DNA of 64,000 bases. Source: Hymenobacter yonginensis. Lineage in GTDB: Bacteria > Bacteroidota > Bacteroidia > Cytophagales > Hymenobacteraceae. Each line of letters opens with the position of its first letter. The stretch's first letter is position 1. Positions 16,683 to 25,838 of this stretch are shown one piece after another. The stretch is from NCBI RefSeq assembly GCF_027625995.1, contig NZ_CP115396.1:4030501-4094500 (forward strand), in the 5' to 3' direction. The notes beneath the pieces are model-generated. The model was not told where the DNA came from. It saw only the letters and a program-made list of their open reading frames with translations, and did no database searches. Position numbers and translations under genes: made by a program.

Positions 16683-17171
16683 ATGCGTTGTGTCCTAGCT
16701 ATACTCACGATAACGGTAGCAATCAGCGGTTGCCGAATGCTGAAGGCTAAAGGCCCCGTCGGCTTCTGGTCAGACCACCGCTACGACCGTGACCTGCGGC
16801 CCCACGGTCCCTGGCGCACATATTATCCTGCGTCGGCGCGGCAGGTGTCTGGGCGGGAACGGTACCGGCACGGGCGCCTCGTGGGTACCTCCCGCTTCTA
16901 TGGCGCCAATGGCGTGCTGGAGCGCAAGGAAGTGTATGTTCGCGCTGCTGAAGGTCTGATGCGCATCACGTACTACCATCCCAACGGCCGCATCTGGCGC
17001 ACCGGGCAGGCGCGCATCGTAGCCGAGCCCGACGGTTCCCACTTCTACTGGTTCGGCGACTGGCCGGTGTACTCCGCTGCCGGCAAGGCCGAAAAGCTGG
17101 AGCACTACGAGGCCGGCAAGCTGGTAAGGGTGCTCCCCGCGGCCGCGCAGCCAGTGCTCCGCCCAAAGTAG
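16683..17171 (+). CDS. MORN-like repeat lipoprotein (YwqK-related)
   Basis: A short signal with a lipobox (LTITVAISGC, Cys17) begins this 162-residue protein. The mature part shows MORN-variant units of the YwqK kind, with Y-x-NG or Y-x-PNG spacing: GPWRTYYPASARQV, YRHGRLVGTSRFYGANGVLERKEVY, ITYYHPNGRIWRTGQ and HYEAGKLV. Such repeats form beta-hairpin sheets. Some database entries call relatives antitoxins, but nothing here (no toxin gene) supports that. It is probably an envelope lipoprotein. Confidence 0.75.
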   Translation: MRCVLAILTITVAISGCRMLKAKGPVGFWSDHRYDRDLRPHGPWRTYYPASARQVSGRERYRHGRLVGTSRFYGANGVLERKEVYVRAAEGLMRITYYHPNGRIWRTGQARIVAEPDGSHFYWFGDWPVYSAAGKAEKLEHYEAGKLVRVLPAAAQPVLRPK

Positions 17172-17332
17172 CATCTGGCCCCACAAAGCCCCGCAACAAA
17201 AGTCACCACCCGGGCTGCCTTTCCAAATAAGCCAATACGATAGAGCACATTGCGCGCTACAGCATAAAGCATGGTCCTCTACTCAGAAAAATCTATATAT
17301 TAGGGGATTCGTTATAGCTCACTGCTCCCACC

Positions 17333-17566
17333 GTGTCCGCTTCCGATTCCTCCCACCGCCCCTACGTTTCCCGCCGGAAACGCCGCCGTCTCTCCGAAGA
17401 AGTTCCGTTGCTCAGCAACCGCTCCATGTTAGGGCTGCTCGGCCTGCTGGTGCTGGGCCTGATTGTGAGTCTGGGCATCATTGCTGTACAGATGGCCGAC
17501 CCCGAAATCGAGACGACGGGCCAGCAGTACAGCGCGGCCCCAGCCACCAAAGCGGTGAGCCAGTAG
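17333..17566 (+). CDS. Small single-pass membrane protein of unknown function
   Basis: This 77-residue protein has a basic N-terminus (RPYVSRRKRRRLSEE), one transmembrane helix (about 33-53, LGLLGLLVLGLIVSLGIIAVQ) and a short polar tail. It would sit N-in, C-out. The start is a GTG at 17333. No family is recognised. The 161-nt gap before it holds no clear element. Confidence 0.6.
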   Translation: MSASDSSHRPYVSRRKRRRLSEEVPLLSNRSMLGLLGLLVLGLIVSLGIIAVQMADPEIETTGQQYSAAPATKAVSQ

Positions 17567-17592
17567 CCGGCTGATATACTACCGAATCCTGC

Positions 17593-18378
17593 TTATTGGT
17601 CGAAGGCGCCCATCAGGTTGCCTAGGATGCCGCCGCTTTCCTTCTGGGCGTTGCCGCCGGTAGGGGCCAGCGCCTGAATCAGCTTCTTCACGGGCATCGA
17701 CTGTAGCCACACGCGGCCGGTGCCGCGCAGCGTGGCCAGCATCAGGCCTTCCCCGCCGAAAATCATGGACTTGAGGCCCCCAGCGCGGGCAATACTGAAG
17801 TCGATGCCGGGCTCGAAGGCGACCACGCAGCCAGTGTCTACCCGCAGCAGCTCGTTGTTGAGGCGCTTCTCGATGACGGTGCCGCCCGCATGGATGAAGG
17901 CCTTGCCGTCGCCGGTAAGCTTCTGCAGAATGAACCCTTCACCGCCAAACAGGCCCGCGCCCAGCTTCTGGTTGAAGTGGATGCTGATGCGCGTACCGCG
18001 CGCGGCGGCCAGGAAGCCATCTTTCTGCACGATTAGGCCCTGTGGCAGCGTGCCTAAGTCCAGCGGGATGATGGTGCCGGGGTAGGGGGCCGAGAAGGCT
18101 ACTTTGCTCTTGCCGTAGCTGCCGCGGTGCGTGAAGTGCGTCATAAACAGCGACTCGCCCGTAATCAGGCGCGTGCCGGCCGAAAACAGCTTGCCCATCA
18201 AACCTTGGTCGGGCTCCGAGCCGTCGCCCATCTTGGTTTCAAACGCAATGGCTTCCTCCATGTACACCATGGCGCCCGCCTCGGCAATGACGGTTTCGTT
18301 GGGGTCCAGCTCCACTTCCAGCACCTGAATGTCGTTGCCCAGAATCTGGTAATCTACGTCGTGCGAGTTCATCGCCAT
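17593..18378 (-). CDS. AIM24/TIGR00266-family protein
   Basis: The 261-residue protein is a typical AIM24-family member, a compact beta-rich fold whose bacterial function is unknown. Recognisable segments are [22 protein letters not shown] near 20-41, [11 protein letters not shown] near 74, GLGTLPQG-like [20 protein letters not shown] and [21 protein letters not shown]. The C-terminal Gly-rich tail ([11 protein letters not shown]) is also usual. Two start codons lie two residues apart (18378 and 18372); either is possible. The gene reads alone on the minus strand. Confidence 0.9.
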   Translation of the reverse strand: MAMNSHDVDYQILGNDIQVLEVELDPNETVIAEAGAMVYMEEAIAFETKMGDGSEPDQGLMGKLFSAGTRLITGESLFMTHFTHRGSYGKSKVAFSAPYPGTIIPLDLGTLPQGLIVQKDGFLAAARGTRISIHFNQKLGAGLFGGEGFILQKLTGDGKAFIHAGGTVIEKRLNNELLRVDTGCVVAFEPGIDFSIARAGGLKSMIFGGEGLMLATLRGTGRVWLQSMPVKKLIQALAPTGGNAQKESGGILGNLMGAFDQ

Positions 18379-18498
18379 GAGAGAATGAGTGAGGTGAAAA
18401 GGTGCCTCAAGTATAGCGAAAACGCAGGGCTTGTAGCATGGGCTTCAGCCGGTGCCGTGGGTTGCCCAGGTGGTAGCGCGTAAATAACCATCCTCACG

Positions 18499-18550
18499 AA
18501 AAAAGCCCTGCCGGCAGCAGGCTACGAACCTCCTGATGACAGGGCTTTTT
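18499..18550. terminator. Two-way terminator upstream of the AIM24 gene
   Basis: AAAAGCCCTG (18501-18510) pairs with CAGGGCTTTT (18540-18549), with A and T runs on both sides. On the minus strand it terminates the 18613-18996 gene. Confidence 0.8.
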
Positions 18551-18612
18551 GTAGGGGCTACTTGAGATGGTATCAGGCAGCTGACGGCACAGGCTGAAGC
18601 CTATGCTACATT

Positions 18613-18996
18613 TCATTCCTCGGGCAGCTCGGCGCGGGTGTCGGCGGCTTCGGCAGCGGCGTCGGGCTCGGCTTTCGCGCCTTTTTTGCGGCTCTCGCGG
18701 CTGGTGCGGCGCATAAAGTCCTCTTCCGACTCTTCCGGCTCGATGGCGGCGGCATCTTCCAGCGGAAACTCTTCGTCGTCTTCGGGCTTTTCGCCGAACT
18801 GGCCGTCGCGGTTCACCAGTTTCTTGTCGCGCACGTGGCGGTTGAGGAACTGGTTGATGTCTTCGATGGAATAGTTGGAGGTGATTTCGCCGAGCGGATT
18901 GACCTTGATTTCAAACCCCTCCAGCTCCTTATGCACGCGGGCTTTCTTCTCGGGGTCGTTCTTTTTCTTTTTCGGGCTGACGGGTTTCTTGGCCAT
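18613..18996 (-). CDS. Charged protein of unknown function
   Basis: The start is taken at the ATG at 18996 (MAKKPVSPKKKKND), giving 127 residues; the ORF extends upstream without family-like sequence. It has a lysine-rich N-terminus, a conserved-looking core (ELEGFEIKVNPLGEITSNYSIEDINQFLNRHVRDKKL) and an acidic, probably disordered C-terminal half. The core resembles a conserved Bacteroidota hypothetical protein that I cannot name. It lies downstream of gltX on the same strand, with a hairpin between. Confidence 0.7.
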   Translation of the reverse strand: MAKKPVSPKKKKNDPEKKARVHKELEGFEIKVNPLGEITSNYSIEDINQFLNRHVRDKKLVNRDGQFGEKPEDDEEFPLEDAAAIEPEESEEDFMRRTSRESRKKGAKAEPDAAAEAADTRAELPEE

Positions 18997-19045
18997 GATA
19001 AGCAGACGTAAGGCGTAGAGCGGCAAGCCGGCCGCCCCTGACACA

Positions 19046-19090
19046 CAGCGGGGCCGCTTCCTAGCATCACACTACGAAGCGGCCCCGCTG
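19046..19090 (-). terminator. 15-bp hairpin after gltX
   Basis: CAGCGGGGCCGCTTC (19046-19060) and GAAGCGGCCCCGCTG (19076-19090) are perfect inverted arms around a 15-nt loop. No T run follows, so it may be a processing or weak termination hairpin. Confidence 0.6.
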
Positions 19091-19131
19091 GCGGATACCA
19101 AACGTGCCCTAAACTTTATGGCCCGGCCTTG

Positions 19132-20670
19132 CTAAGCCGGCAGCGCCGCCACGGCGGCCTCAATACGCTCGGCGGTTTCCTGCGTGCCCAGAATGCTCAT
19201 GATAGCCATCAGGTCGGGGCCGGCGGCGGCACCCGTGACGGCCACGCGCAGGGCCTGCAGCACCTGGCCAAGCTTCAGGCCCTGGCCTTCCACTACCTGC
19301 GTGAGCAGGGCTTTGATGCCGTCGGGCGTAGTGTCGGGGGCGGTGGGCAGCTGGCGGGCAAACTCGGCGAGGGCGCCGGATACCTGGGCGTTCCACTTCT
19401 TGCTGATCACCTGCTCGTCGTAAGCGGAAGGGCGCTGGAAGAATAGCTGGGCCTCCTTGGCCAGGTCGGCGGGGAAGGTGGCGCGCTCTTTCACCAGAGC
19501 CGCAATCTGCTCAGCCTTATCGGCGGAAACCTCTAGGCCCTGGGCCTGCAGGTCGTGGATGAGATACTGGGCCAGCTCGGCGTCGGGCTTGGCGCGCAGG
19601 TACTGCTCGTTGTACCAGCGCACTTTGTTCTGGTCGAAACGGGCCGGGGACTTGCTCACCCGCTCAATCGAGAAGTTCTCAATCAGCTCGTCCATCGTGA
19701 ACAGCTCCTGCGTGGTGCCTGGGTTCCAGCCCAGGAAGGCCAGGAAGTTGATGAACGCCTCGGGCAGGTAGCCCGACTCGCGGTAGCCGCTGCTTACGGT
19801 TGGCTGGCCGTCGGCATCGGTGCCGTGGAATTCCAGCGGGAACACCGGGAAGCCGAGCTTGTCGCCGTCGCGCTTGCTGAGCTTGCCGGTGCCGTCGGGC
19901 TTCAGCAGCAGGGGCAGGTGGGCAAACTGCGGCATGGTGGCTTCCCAGCCCAGGTAGCGGTACAGCAACACGTGCAGCGGTGCCGAGGGCAGCCACTCTT
20001 CGCCCCGAATAACGTGCGTGATTTCCATCAGATGGTCGTCCACGATGTTGGCTAGGTGGTAGGTCGGCATGCCGTCCGATTTCATCAGCACCTTATCATC
20101 CACGGCCGAAGAATGCACCACCACCCAACCCCGGATGAGGTCGTTGAAGCGGATTTCTTCCTTGCGGGGCACTTTCAGGCGAATCACGTAGGGCGCACCG
20201 CTGTCCAGCAGCTGCTTCACCTCTTCGGCGGGCAGCGTGAGGGAGTTGCGCATCTGGGCGCGCGTGATGCTGTTGTACTGCGGGTTGGGCACCTTGGCGG
20301 CCGTCAGGCGGGCGCGCATGGCATCCAGGTCCTCGGCCGTATCAAACGCATAGTAGGCGTGGCCGCTGTCGATGAGCTGCTGGGCGTACTGGCGGTACAT
20401 GGGCTTCCGCTCGCTCTGGCGGTAGGGCGCGTGGGGGCCGCCCTGCTCAATTCCTTCGTCGATTTCGATGCCGCACCAGCGCAACGAGTCCATAATGTAC
20501 TGCTCGGCGCCAGGCACAAAGCGGTTTTGGTCGGTATCCTCAATGCGGAGCAGCATCTTGCCGCCCAGCTTGCGGGCCAGCAGGTAGTTATACAGCGCAG
20601 TGCGCACGCCGCCGATGTGCAGCGGCCCCGTGGGGCTGGGCGCAAAACGCACCCGTACTTCTCTTTCCAT
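19132..20670 (-). CDS. gltX: Glutamate--tRNA ligase
   Basis: A class I aminoacyl-tRNA synthetase that charges tRNA(Glu). The 512-residue product has the HIGH-type motif PTGPLHIGG at 12-20 and the KMSKS-type motif KLSKRDGDK near 260, followed by the helical anticodon-binding domain. The ATG at 20670 opens MEREVRVRFAPSPTGP, the standard N-terminus. I see no sign of a second, mischarging GluRS. Upstream on the same strand lies a repeat of the AGTAGCGCGAAC family. Confidence 0.97.
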   Translation of the reverse strand: MEREVRVRFAPSPTGPLHIGGVRTALYNYLLARKLGGKMLLRIEDTDQNRFVPGAEQYIMDSLRWCGIEIDEGIEQGGPHAPYRQSERKPMYRQYAQQLIDSGHAYYAFDTAEDLDAMRARLTAAKVPNPQYNSITRAQMRNSLTLPAEEVKQLLDSGAPYVIRLKVPRKEEIRFNDLIRGWVVVHSSAVDDKVLMKSDGMPTYHLANIVDDHLMEITHVIRGEEWLPSAPLHVLLYRYLGWEATMPQFAHLPLLLKPDGTGKLSKRDGDKLGFPVFPLEFHGTDADGQPTVSSGYRESGYLPEAFINFLAFLGWNPGTTQELFTMDELIENFSIERVSKSPARFDQNKVRWYNEQYLRAKPDAELAQYLIHDLQAQGLEVSADKAEQIAALVKERATFPADLAKEAQLFFQRPSAYDEQVISKKWNAQVSGALAEFARQLPTAPDTTPDGIKALLTQVVEGQGLKLGQVLQALRVAVTGAAAGPDLMAIMSILGTQETAERIEAAVAALPA

Positions 20671-20826
20671 AAGTCAGTCAGTTCGCGGCGTCTTCGGGAT
20701 AGAAAAACGCGCCGCAAAGATACGAGAGAGTAGCTGAGTAGTGGAGTAGCTGCGTAATTGTGCTGGCTGGCAGAACCACTTACTCACTGCTGTTACGCGG
20801 GGCGTCGGTTTCAGTGACGTTGGGGC

Positions 20827-20913
20827 AGTAGCGCGAACTTTGTAGTTCGCGTCTCCGCGCCGTTCAGATGATTTGAACGGCGCGGAGACGCGAACCACAA
20901 AGTTAGCGCTACT
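20827..20913. repeat. Palindromic repeat, AGTAGCGCGAAC family, copy 1
   Basis: About 87 bp: AGTAGCGCGAACTTTGTAG..TCTCCGCGCCGTTCA is mirrored by TGAACGGCGCGGAGA..CACAAAGTTAGCGCTACT around a short loop. Related copies are at 38881-38964 and 44743-44826. Confidence 0.9.
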
Positions 20914-20939
20914 CCCGCTTCCTAACAGCAGTTAATCAG

Positions 20940-21551
20940 CTACTCGATTACCAGGGCATACTTGGTGAGCAGGCCCGGCAGGCTGTGGCGCGAAAAGCGG
21001 GCCTGCCGCACCTCGTTTTGCTCGGGGTCTAGCTCCACGCCGTGGGCGGTCCGGAAATCGGTGCCCACCAGAATGCTCTGGCGGAAAATGGCGCGGGTGA
21101 GCTGGCAGTCGTCGAACACGGCTGCCGTCAGGTTGGCCTGCGAGAAATCCGCTTCCTGCAGCGAGCAACCCACGAAGCGAGTAGCCGGCAGGGCGCGGCC
21201 CAGAAACGACGCATAGTCCAGCTGGCACCTATCAAAATGCACCCCAAACAGCATATCACGGCAGGCGTGGAAGGGCAGGCCCAGCAGCTTGCAGCCCTCA
21301 AAGGCCACGTTTTGCAAAGCCGTTTGGCTGATGTTAGCGCCGGCCAGGTTGCAGTTCTCAAACAGACAGTCGCTGAACCGGATGCCGGCCAGATTGGCTT
21401 CGCTGAAGTCGATGTTGCGGAACCGGTATTCCTCGAACTCGCGCTGCCCGGCCAGGGCCGGCGGCAATGCCCGTTCCAGCACGTTTTCGGGCGGGAAGTA
21501 GGTGGGCCGGGCCAGTGGCTTCGGGGGCTTGGCAGAAGCAGGACGGCGCAT
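20940..21551 (-). CDS. Pentapeptide-repeat protein
   Basis: From the ATG at 21551 the product has 203 residues. A proline-rich start (MRRPASAKPPKPLARPTYFPP) is followed by pentapeptide repeats of the A(D/N)LXX kind: FRNIDFSEANLAGIRFSDCLFENCNLAGANIS, then FDRCQLDYASF, FVGCSLQEADFSQANLTAAVFDDCQLTRAIF. These build a right-handed beta-helix. Family roles range from gyrase mimicry to scaffolds, and the short repeat run here does not decide. Its ATG overlaps the stop of the upstream gene by one base (TGATG), so the two are translationally coupled. Confidence 0.85.
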   Translation of the reverse strand: MRRPASAKPPKPLARPTYFPPENVLERALPPALAGQREFEEYRFRNIDFSEANLAGIRFSDCLFENCNLAGANISQTALQNVAFEGCKLLGLPFHACRDMLFGVHFDRCQLDYASFLGRALPATRFVGCSLQEADFSQANLTAAVFDDCQLTRAIFRQSILVGTDFRTAHGVELDPEQNEVRQARFSRHSLPGLLTKYALVIE

Positions 21552-21736
21552 CAGTCGCGGTTGCGGAAGCTCAGCCACAACAGCAGCCCCACCAGCGTGA
21601 TGCCGCCCCGGATCAACAGCGAGGTGGAGGCGCCCCATTGCTCAATCCAGGTCAGAAACATGAATTTCATGCCCAGAAAAGGCAGCACCAACGACACCAG
21701 GCCTACCAAAAACAGGCCAAGTCCAAGTTCTTTCAT
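21551..21736 (-). CDS. Small two-helix membrane protein
   Basis: The 61-residue protein has two hydrophobic helices (about 3-22, ELGLGLFLVGLVSLVLPFLG, and 38-56, TSLLIRGGITLVGLLLWLS) and ends FRNRD. Its stop overlaps the start of the pentapeptide-repeat gene, so the pair is one operon. No family is recognised. Confidence 0.65.
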   Translation of the reverse strand: MKELGLGLFLVGLVSLVLPFLGMKFMFLTWIEQWGASTSLLIRGGITLVGLLLWLSFRNRD

Positions 21737-21781
21737 AACCAGCTGACAGAAAACGGAGAATAGCTACCGAAACTCAGAATA

Positions 21782-22171
21782 CTAGCCGGCCACGGCCACG
21801 CACGAAATTTCCACCTGCACGTCTTTGGGCAGGCGGCTTACTTCCACGGTTTCGCGGGCCGGGGCGTAGTCGGGGGTGAAGTAGCTGCCGTAGATTTCGT
21901 TGATCAGGCCGAAGTTGCCGAGGTCCTTCACAAAGATGCTGCACTTCACCACGTCGCGCAGCGTGAGGCCGGCCGCCTGCAGTACGGCTTGCAGGTTACG
22001 CATCACCTGGTTGGTTTCCTGGGCTACGTCGCCGCCGCCTACCACCTGGCCGGTTACGGAGTCGAGGGCAATCTGGCCGGAAACGTACACGGTAGCACCG
22101 GCCTGAATGGCTTGGCTGTAGGGCCCGATGGGAGCAGGGGCCTGGTTGGAATACACAACGGTATGGGGCAT
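21782..22171 (-). CDS. ridA: RidA-family reactive enamine/imine deaminase
   Basis: RidA hydrolyses reactive enamine/imine intermediates released by PLP enzymes such as threonine dehydratase. At 129 residues it has the complete family pattern: APAPIGPYSQAIQAGATVYVSGQIALD near 11-37, the late conserved arginine in ARETVEVSRLPKDVQVEISCVAVAG, and the Y-x-x-YF loop. It forms trimers with the active site between subunits. The gene lies between the pentapeptide unit and glmS on the same strand, but the glmS terminator separates it from glmS. Confidence 0.93.
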   Translation of the reverse strand: MPHTVVYSNQAPAPIGPYSQAIQAGATVYVSGQIALDSVTGQVVGGGDVAQETNQVMRNLQAVLQAAGLTLRDVVKCSIFVKDLGNFGLINEIYGSYFTPDYAPARETVEVSRLPKDVQVEISCVAVAG

Positions 22172-22278
22172 AGCGGAAGAAGAAAAGGGTGGGTTTGGAG
22201 GAGCTCTAAAGTAAGCGGAAAATATTGGCCGCCCGAGCCGCCACAGGCCGTAGACGGCAGAAAAACCAGCCAGAAAAC

Positions 22279-22312
22279 AAAAAAGTCCACCGGCCGGAGC
22301 CGATGGACTTTT
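22279..22312 (-). terminator. Rho-independent terminator of glmS
   Basis: Read on the minus strand, CAAAAGTCCATCGGC..GCCGGTGGACTTTTTT forms a stem with a run of T after it, 26 nt past the glmS stop codon. Confidence 0.8.
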
Positions 22313-22337
22313 GCAAATAGCAGGCTGAAAAAGCGCC

Positions 22338-24173
22338 TTATTCCACCGTCACCGATTTTGCCAGGTTACGGGGCTGATCCACGTTGCAGCCGCGCAGCAC
22401 GGCAATGTGGTAGCTCAGCAGCTGCAGCGGCACCACCGATACCAGCGGCACCAGCACCTCCGACGTATGGGGCACCTCAATCACGAACTCGGCCATGGCC
22501 GGAATAACCGTGTCGCCTTCCGTCACTACGGCAATGATGCGGCCTTTGCGGGCCTTCACCTCCTGGATGTTGCTCACCACTTTCTCGTACGAGCTGTCCT
22601 TGGTGGCAATTACTACCACGGGCATATTCTCGTCGATGAGGGCAATCGGGCCGTGCTTCATTTCAGCAGCCGGGTAGCCTTCAGCGTGGATGTAGCTGAT
22701 TTCCTTTAGCTTGAGCGCGCCTTCCAGCGCCACCGGGAAGTTGTAGCCGCGGCCCAGGTACAGGAAGTTCGGCACATCCTTGAACGTCTCAGCAATTTCC
22801 TTGATTTCGTCGTTGAGCAGCAGCGCCTTCTCGACTTTCGCCGGAATGTTGTTCAGCTCCACCATCAGCTCGCGCAGGCGGGTATCAGACAGGGCACCGC
22901 GCTTGTGGCCCACAATCATGGCCAGCAGCGTGAGCACCGTTACCTGCGCCGTGAAGGCCTTGGTCGAAGCCACCCCGATTTCCGGGCCGGCGTGCGTGTA
23001 GGCACCGGCGTCGGTAGCGCGGGCAATGCTGCTGCCTACCACGTTGCAGATCCCGAAGATGGTAGCGCCTTTGCTCTTGGCCAGCTCAATGGCGGCCAGC
23101 GTGTCGGCCGTTTCACCGCTCTGCGAAATAGCAATAACGATGTCGCGCTCCGTGATGATGGGGTTGCGGTAGCGGAACTCCGACGCGTACTCCACTTCCA
23201 CCGGAATGCGGGCCAGATCTTCGAGCAGATACTCGGCTACCAAACCAGCGTGCCACGAGGTGCCGCAGGCTACGATGATGATGCGGTCGGCGTTCATGAA
23301 CTTGCGCTCGTAGGCCCGGATGCCGCCCATGTTCAGGTGGCCGGCTTCCAGCTCCAGACGGCCGCGCATCGAGTCGAGGATGGAGCGGGGCTGCTCGAAA
23401 ATCTCCTTCAGCATGAAGTGCTCGTAGCCGCCTTTCTCAATGCTGTCGAGCGCCATTTCCAGCTTCTGGATGTAGGGCGTCTGTTGCACATCTTCCTTGG
23501 AACGGATGTCGAGCTTGCCGTCTTTGATAACCGCAATTTCGTAGTCGTTCACATAAATCACCTCGTTGGTGTACTCGATGATGGGCGTGGCGTCCGAAGC
23601 CAAGAAGTACTCATTCTTGCCGACCCCAATTACCAGCGGCGAGCCTTTACGGGCGGCAATCAGCTGGTTGGGCTCGTCGCGGCTCAGCACCACAATGGCG
23701 TAGGCCCCTACTACTTCGTGCAGCGCCAGGCGAACGGCTTCCTCCAGCGTACAGTGCTGCTGCTTCTGAATTTCCTCAATTAGGTTCACGAAAACCTCCG
23801 TGTCGGTATCCGAGTGGAACACGTGGCCCTGCTGCTGCAAATGCTCTTTCAGCGCGGCATAGTTCTCAATGATGCCATTGTGAATGATGGCAATGCGCTC
23901 CGACGTGGAGTAGTGCGGGTGGGCGTTGGAGTCGTTAGGCTCACCGTGGGTAGCCCAGCGCGTGTGGCCCATGCCAATCTGCGCCTGTGTGTCTTTGCCT
24001 TGCAGGAAGGCTTCCAGCTCAGCTACCTTCCCTTTTTTCTTGTAGACATTAAGCGAACCGTTCAGCAGCGCTACGCCGGCCGAGTCATAGCCCCGGTATT
24101 CGAGGCGGTGCAGGCCTTTAAGAATGATCGGGCAGGCTTCGCGGTGACCGATATAAGCAACAATTCCGCACAT
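22338..24173 (-). CDS. glmS: Glutamine--fructose-6-phosphate aminotransferase (isomerising)
   Basis: GlmS makes glucosamine-6-phosphate, the entry to peptidoglycan and LPS amino sugars. The start is the ATG at 24173 because the mature enzyme must begin Met-Cys2 (MCGIVAYIGHREA), Cys2 being the glutaminase nucleophile; the longer frame to 24257 is not credible. The 611-residue product has an N-terminal Ntn glutaminase domain (HTRWATHGEPND near 86) and two SIS isomerase domains (CGTSWHAGLVAEYLLE and SQSGETADTLAAIELAKSKGA, then LGRGYNFPVALEGALKLKEISY). No glmS ribozyme-like leader is seen. Confidence 0.97.
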   Translation of the reverse strand: MCGIVAYIGHREACPIILKGLHRLEYRGYDSAGVALLNGSLNVYKKKGKVAELEAFLQGKDTQAQIGMGHTRWATHGEPNDSNAHPHYSTSERIAIIHNGIIENYAALKEHLQQQGHVFHSDTDTEVFVNLIEEIQKQQHCTLEEAVRLALHEVVGAYAIVVLSRDEPNQLIAARKGSPLVIGVGKNEYFLASDATPIIEYTNEVIYVNDYEIAVIKDGKLDIRSKEDVQQTPYIQKLEMALDSIEKGGYEHFMLKEIFEQPRSILDSMRGRLELEAGHLNMGGIRAYERKFMNADRIIIVACGTSWHAGLVAEYLLEDLARIPVEVEYASEFRYRNPIITERDIVIAISQSGETADTLAAIELAKSKGATIFGICNVVGSSIARATDAGAYTHAGPEIGVASTKAFTAQVTVLTLLAMIVGHKRGALSDTRLRELMVELNNIPAKVEKALLLNDEIKEIAETFKDVPNFLYLGRGYNFPVALEGALKLKEISYIHAEGYPAAEMKHGPIALIDENMPVVVIATKDSSYEKVVSNIQEVKARKGRIIAVVTEGDTVIPAMAEFVIEVPHTSEVLVPLVSVVPLQLLSYHIAVLRGCNVDQPRNLAKSVTVE

Positions 24174-24213
24174 AAGTAGGGAAGCAAAAGAGAGTTTCGT
24201 GAAAAAATGGCAG

Positions 24214-24249
24214 TGAGCCGCGGCATAGCAAATGCTATGCCGCGGCTCA
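24214..24249 (-). terminator. Terminator of the DUF4270 gene
   Basis: TGAGCCGCGGCATAGCA and TGCTATGCCGCGGCTCA are perfect 17-bp arms around AA. On the minus strand a run of six T follows 6 nt later. Confidence 0.85.
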
Positions 24250-24272
24250 GCAGACATAAAAGCAAAGCAAAG

Positions 24273-25838
24273 TTAGCGCAGCTGCGAGTAGTATACGCGG
24301 AGCTTAATGTTGTTAGCATCCAGTACGGCCCGGTCCAGGCTGAGGCCATAGGAATTGCGCAGCGACGGCGACAGAATAAACGCCGCTGGTGAAACGCCGC
24401 CCAGCTTATCATACACGTACGCCTGCACGTAACCAGTCATGATCATGCTGAAGTTCTGGTTGGCATCCGACAGCGTGTAAAGGCGACCGTTGGCAGCATT
24501 CTGGTAATACCCTAGCTTATTCGTCGCATCGTCTACAATAGACGACAAACCCGCACCTGTTTGTGGAACACCATCGCGTAGGACAATGCGCTCCACCCGG
24601 GTATTGAGCAGAGGGCGGTAAAGCGACTGGTTATTGGCGTTAACTTCGTACAAGAAGCTACTATCCGGCAGCGAAAACAGCAGGTTAGCATAGGGCCGTA
24701 CCGGAATCAATAGCTCGGCGCGGTTAATGGCAATAGCCGGGTTGCCATTGGCCTGCGGGGCTGCCAGGCCGCGCAGTATCTCGAGGCCCGGAATTTCAAG
24801 CTTGGCCCCGAAACCGTTGCCACCCTGCATGTATACCAAGCCATTCGTTTCAGATGCCGCCACCGACTGCGTAGCGCCAGCTGGGCCGCCCAACCGGCTC
24901 AGAGGAGAGCCGGTTGGCAACTCGTTGGTCACCTGCGTGAAGTACCGCGGGGCGTCGTTAATCGTCAGCCGGGTCCAGCTGCCTTTGCTGAACGGAATGC
25001 TGTAGCGGCCGCTGAGCTGGCCGGTGTTTTTCTTGTTCGTGTAACGGTAGTAGAATACAGCCCGCGTCGTTACAGCGGCCCGCAGCCCTACTACGGCCGT
25101 ATTGAAGTCGGCCGCCGGCTGCAGCGCAATACCTTTCCAGAGGCCATCCAGCGCAGCCTGGTTGAAGCCGGTCGCTTTAAGGCGCTCGAAAACGGTGGTG
25201 GCCAGCGTCGACGTCTGCCCGCCGCCATGCAGCTTCAGGCGCACCGTGCGGTCGGGCACCGTCACCTGAGTTCGATTAGGCTTCGTGCCGACCGAGTCTT
25301 TGCGGGTGCCGTTGAGACGAGCGGAAAGCCCACGGGCTATTTCCGGGCCTAAGGCTACCGAGGAGGACGAGTTGTAAGTGGTCCGGTCGTCCAGGGGCTG
25401 CGCCAACTGATACACATTCACCCGCAGCGGCGTAGCAGAAGAACCCGACACCTCATCAAACGGCATCTCCAGCACCAGCGAGTCCAGGATGGCGTTGGGG
25501 GCCACGACCGTTTCGGCCCGTTTCACCTCGGTTGGGAGCGAGTCTACCGCCAGCGGCCGCAGCTTCAAGTTCAGAAACGCCGTAGCGGCGGTGGAGCCTA
25601 GCACGTTTTCGCGCACCCGGCCTACCAGAAACCGGTCGGCTTTCTGCGTTTCGGTGGAGTCGCGCAGGACGGTAGAGGCCGTTACAGGGAAGTCGCGGTA
25701 TTGGGTATCGGCATTTGCGGTGCCAGGTAATTCCACGCCCAGATCGTTGGCGTCTTCGCAACCGGCCGCCGTAAACAGCAGCGTTGCGGAAAGAAGGGAA
25801 ACCGACGCGAGCCGGCAGGCACTAATTGGCCAATTCAT
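24273..25838 (-). CDS. DUF4270-family lipoprotein
   Basis: The 521-residue product starts at 25838 with a lipoprotein signal (LASVSLLSATLLFTAAGC, Cys27) and the acidic +2 region EDANDLGVELPG, as in DUF4270 proteins of Bacteroidota. The body is beta-rich, with repeated strands such as ILDSLVLEMPF and AELLIPVRPYANLLFSLPDSSFLYEV. Function is unknown; surface or outer-membrane location is likely. It overlaps the glycogen-synthase-like gene by 17 bp, a pairing I recall from other Bacteroidota. It ends before a strong hairpin. Confidence 0.85.
   Translation of the reverse strand: MNWPISACRLASVSLLSATLLFTAAGCEDANDLGVELPGTANADTQYRDFPVTASTVLRDSTETQKADRFLVGRVRENVLGSTAATAFLNLKLRPLAVDSLPTEVKRAETVVAPNAILDSLVLEMPFDEVSGSSATPLRVNVYQLAQPLDDRTTYNSSSSVALGPEIARGLSARLNGTRKDSVGTKPNRTQVTVPDRTVRLKLHGGGQTSTLATTVFERLKATGFNQAALDGLWKGIALQPAADFNTAVVGLRAAVTTRAVFYYRYTNKKNTGQLSGRYSIPFSKGSWTRLTINDAPRYFTQVTNELPTGSPLSRLGGPAGATQSVAASETNGLVYMQGGNGFGAKLEIPGLEILRGLAAPQANGNPAIAINRAELLIPVRPYANLLFSLPDSSFLYEVNANNQSLYRPLLNTRVERIVLRDGVPQTGAGLSSIVDDATNKLGYYQNAANGRLYTLSDANQNFSMIMTGYVQAYVYDKLGGVSPAAFILSPSLRNSYGLSLDRAVLDANNIKLRVYYSQLR

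Noticed and set aside
16683-17171. Toxin-antitoxin system because of the YwqK-like name
   Set aside because: The gene encodes a lipoprotein with MORN-like repeats and there is no toxin gene next to it.
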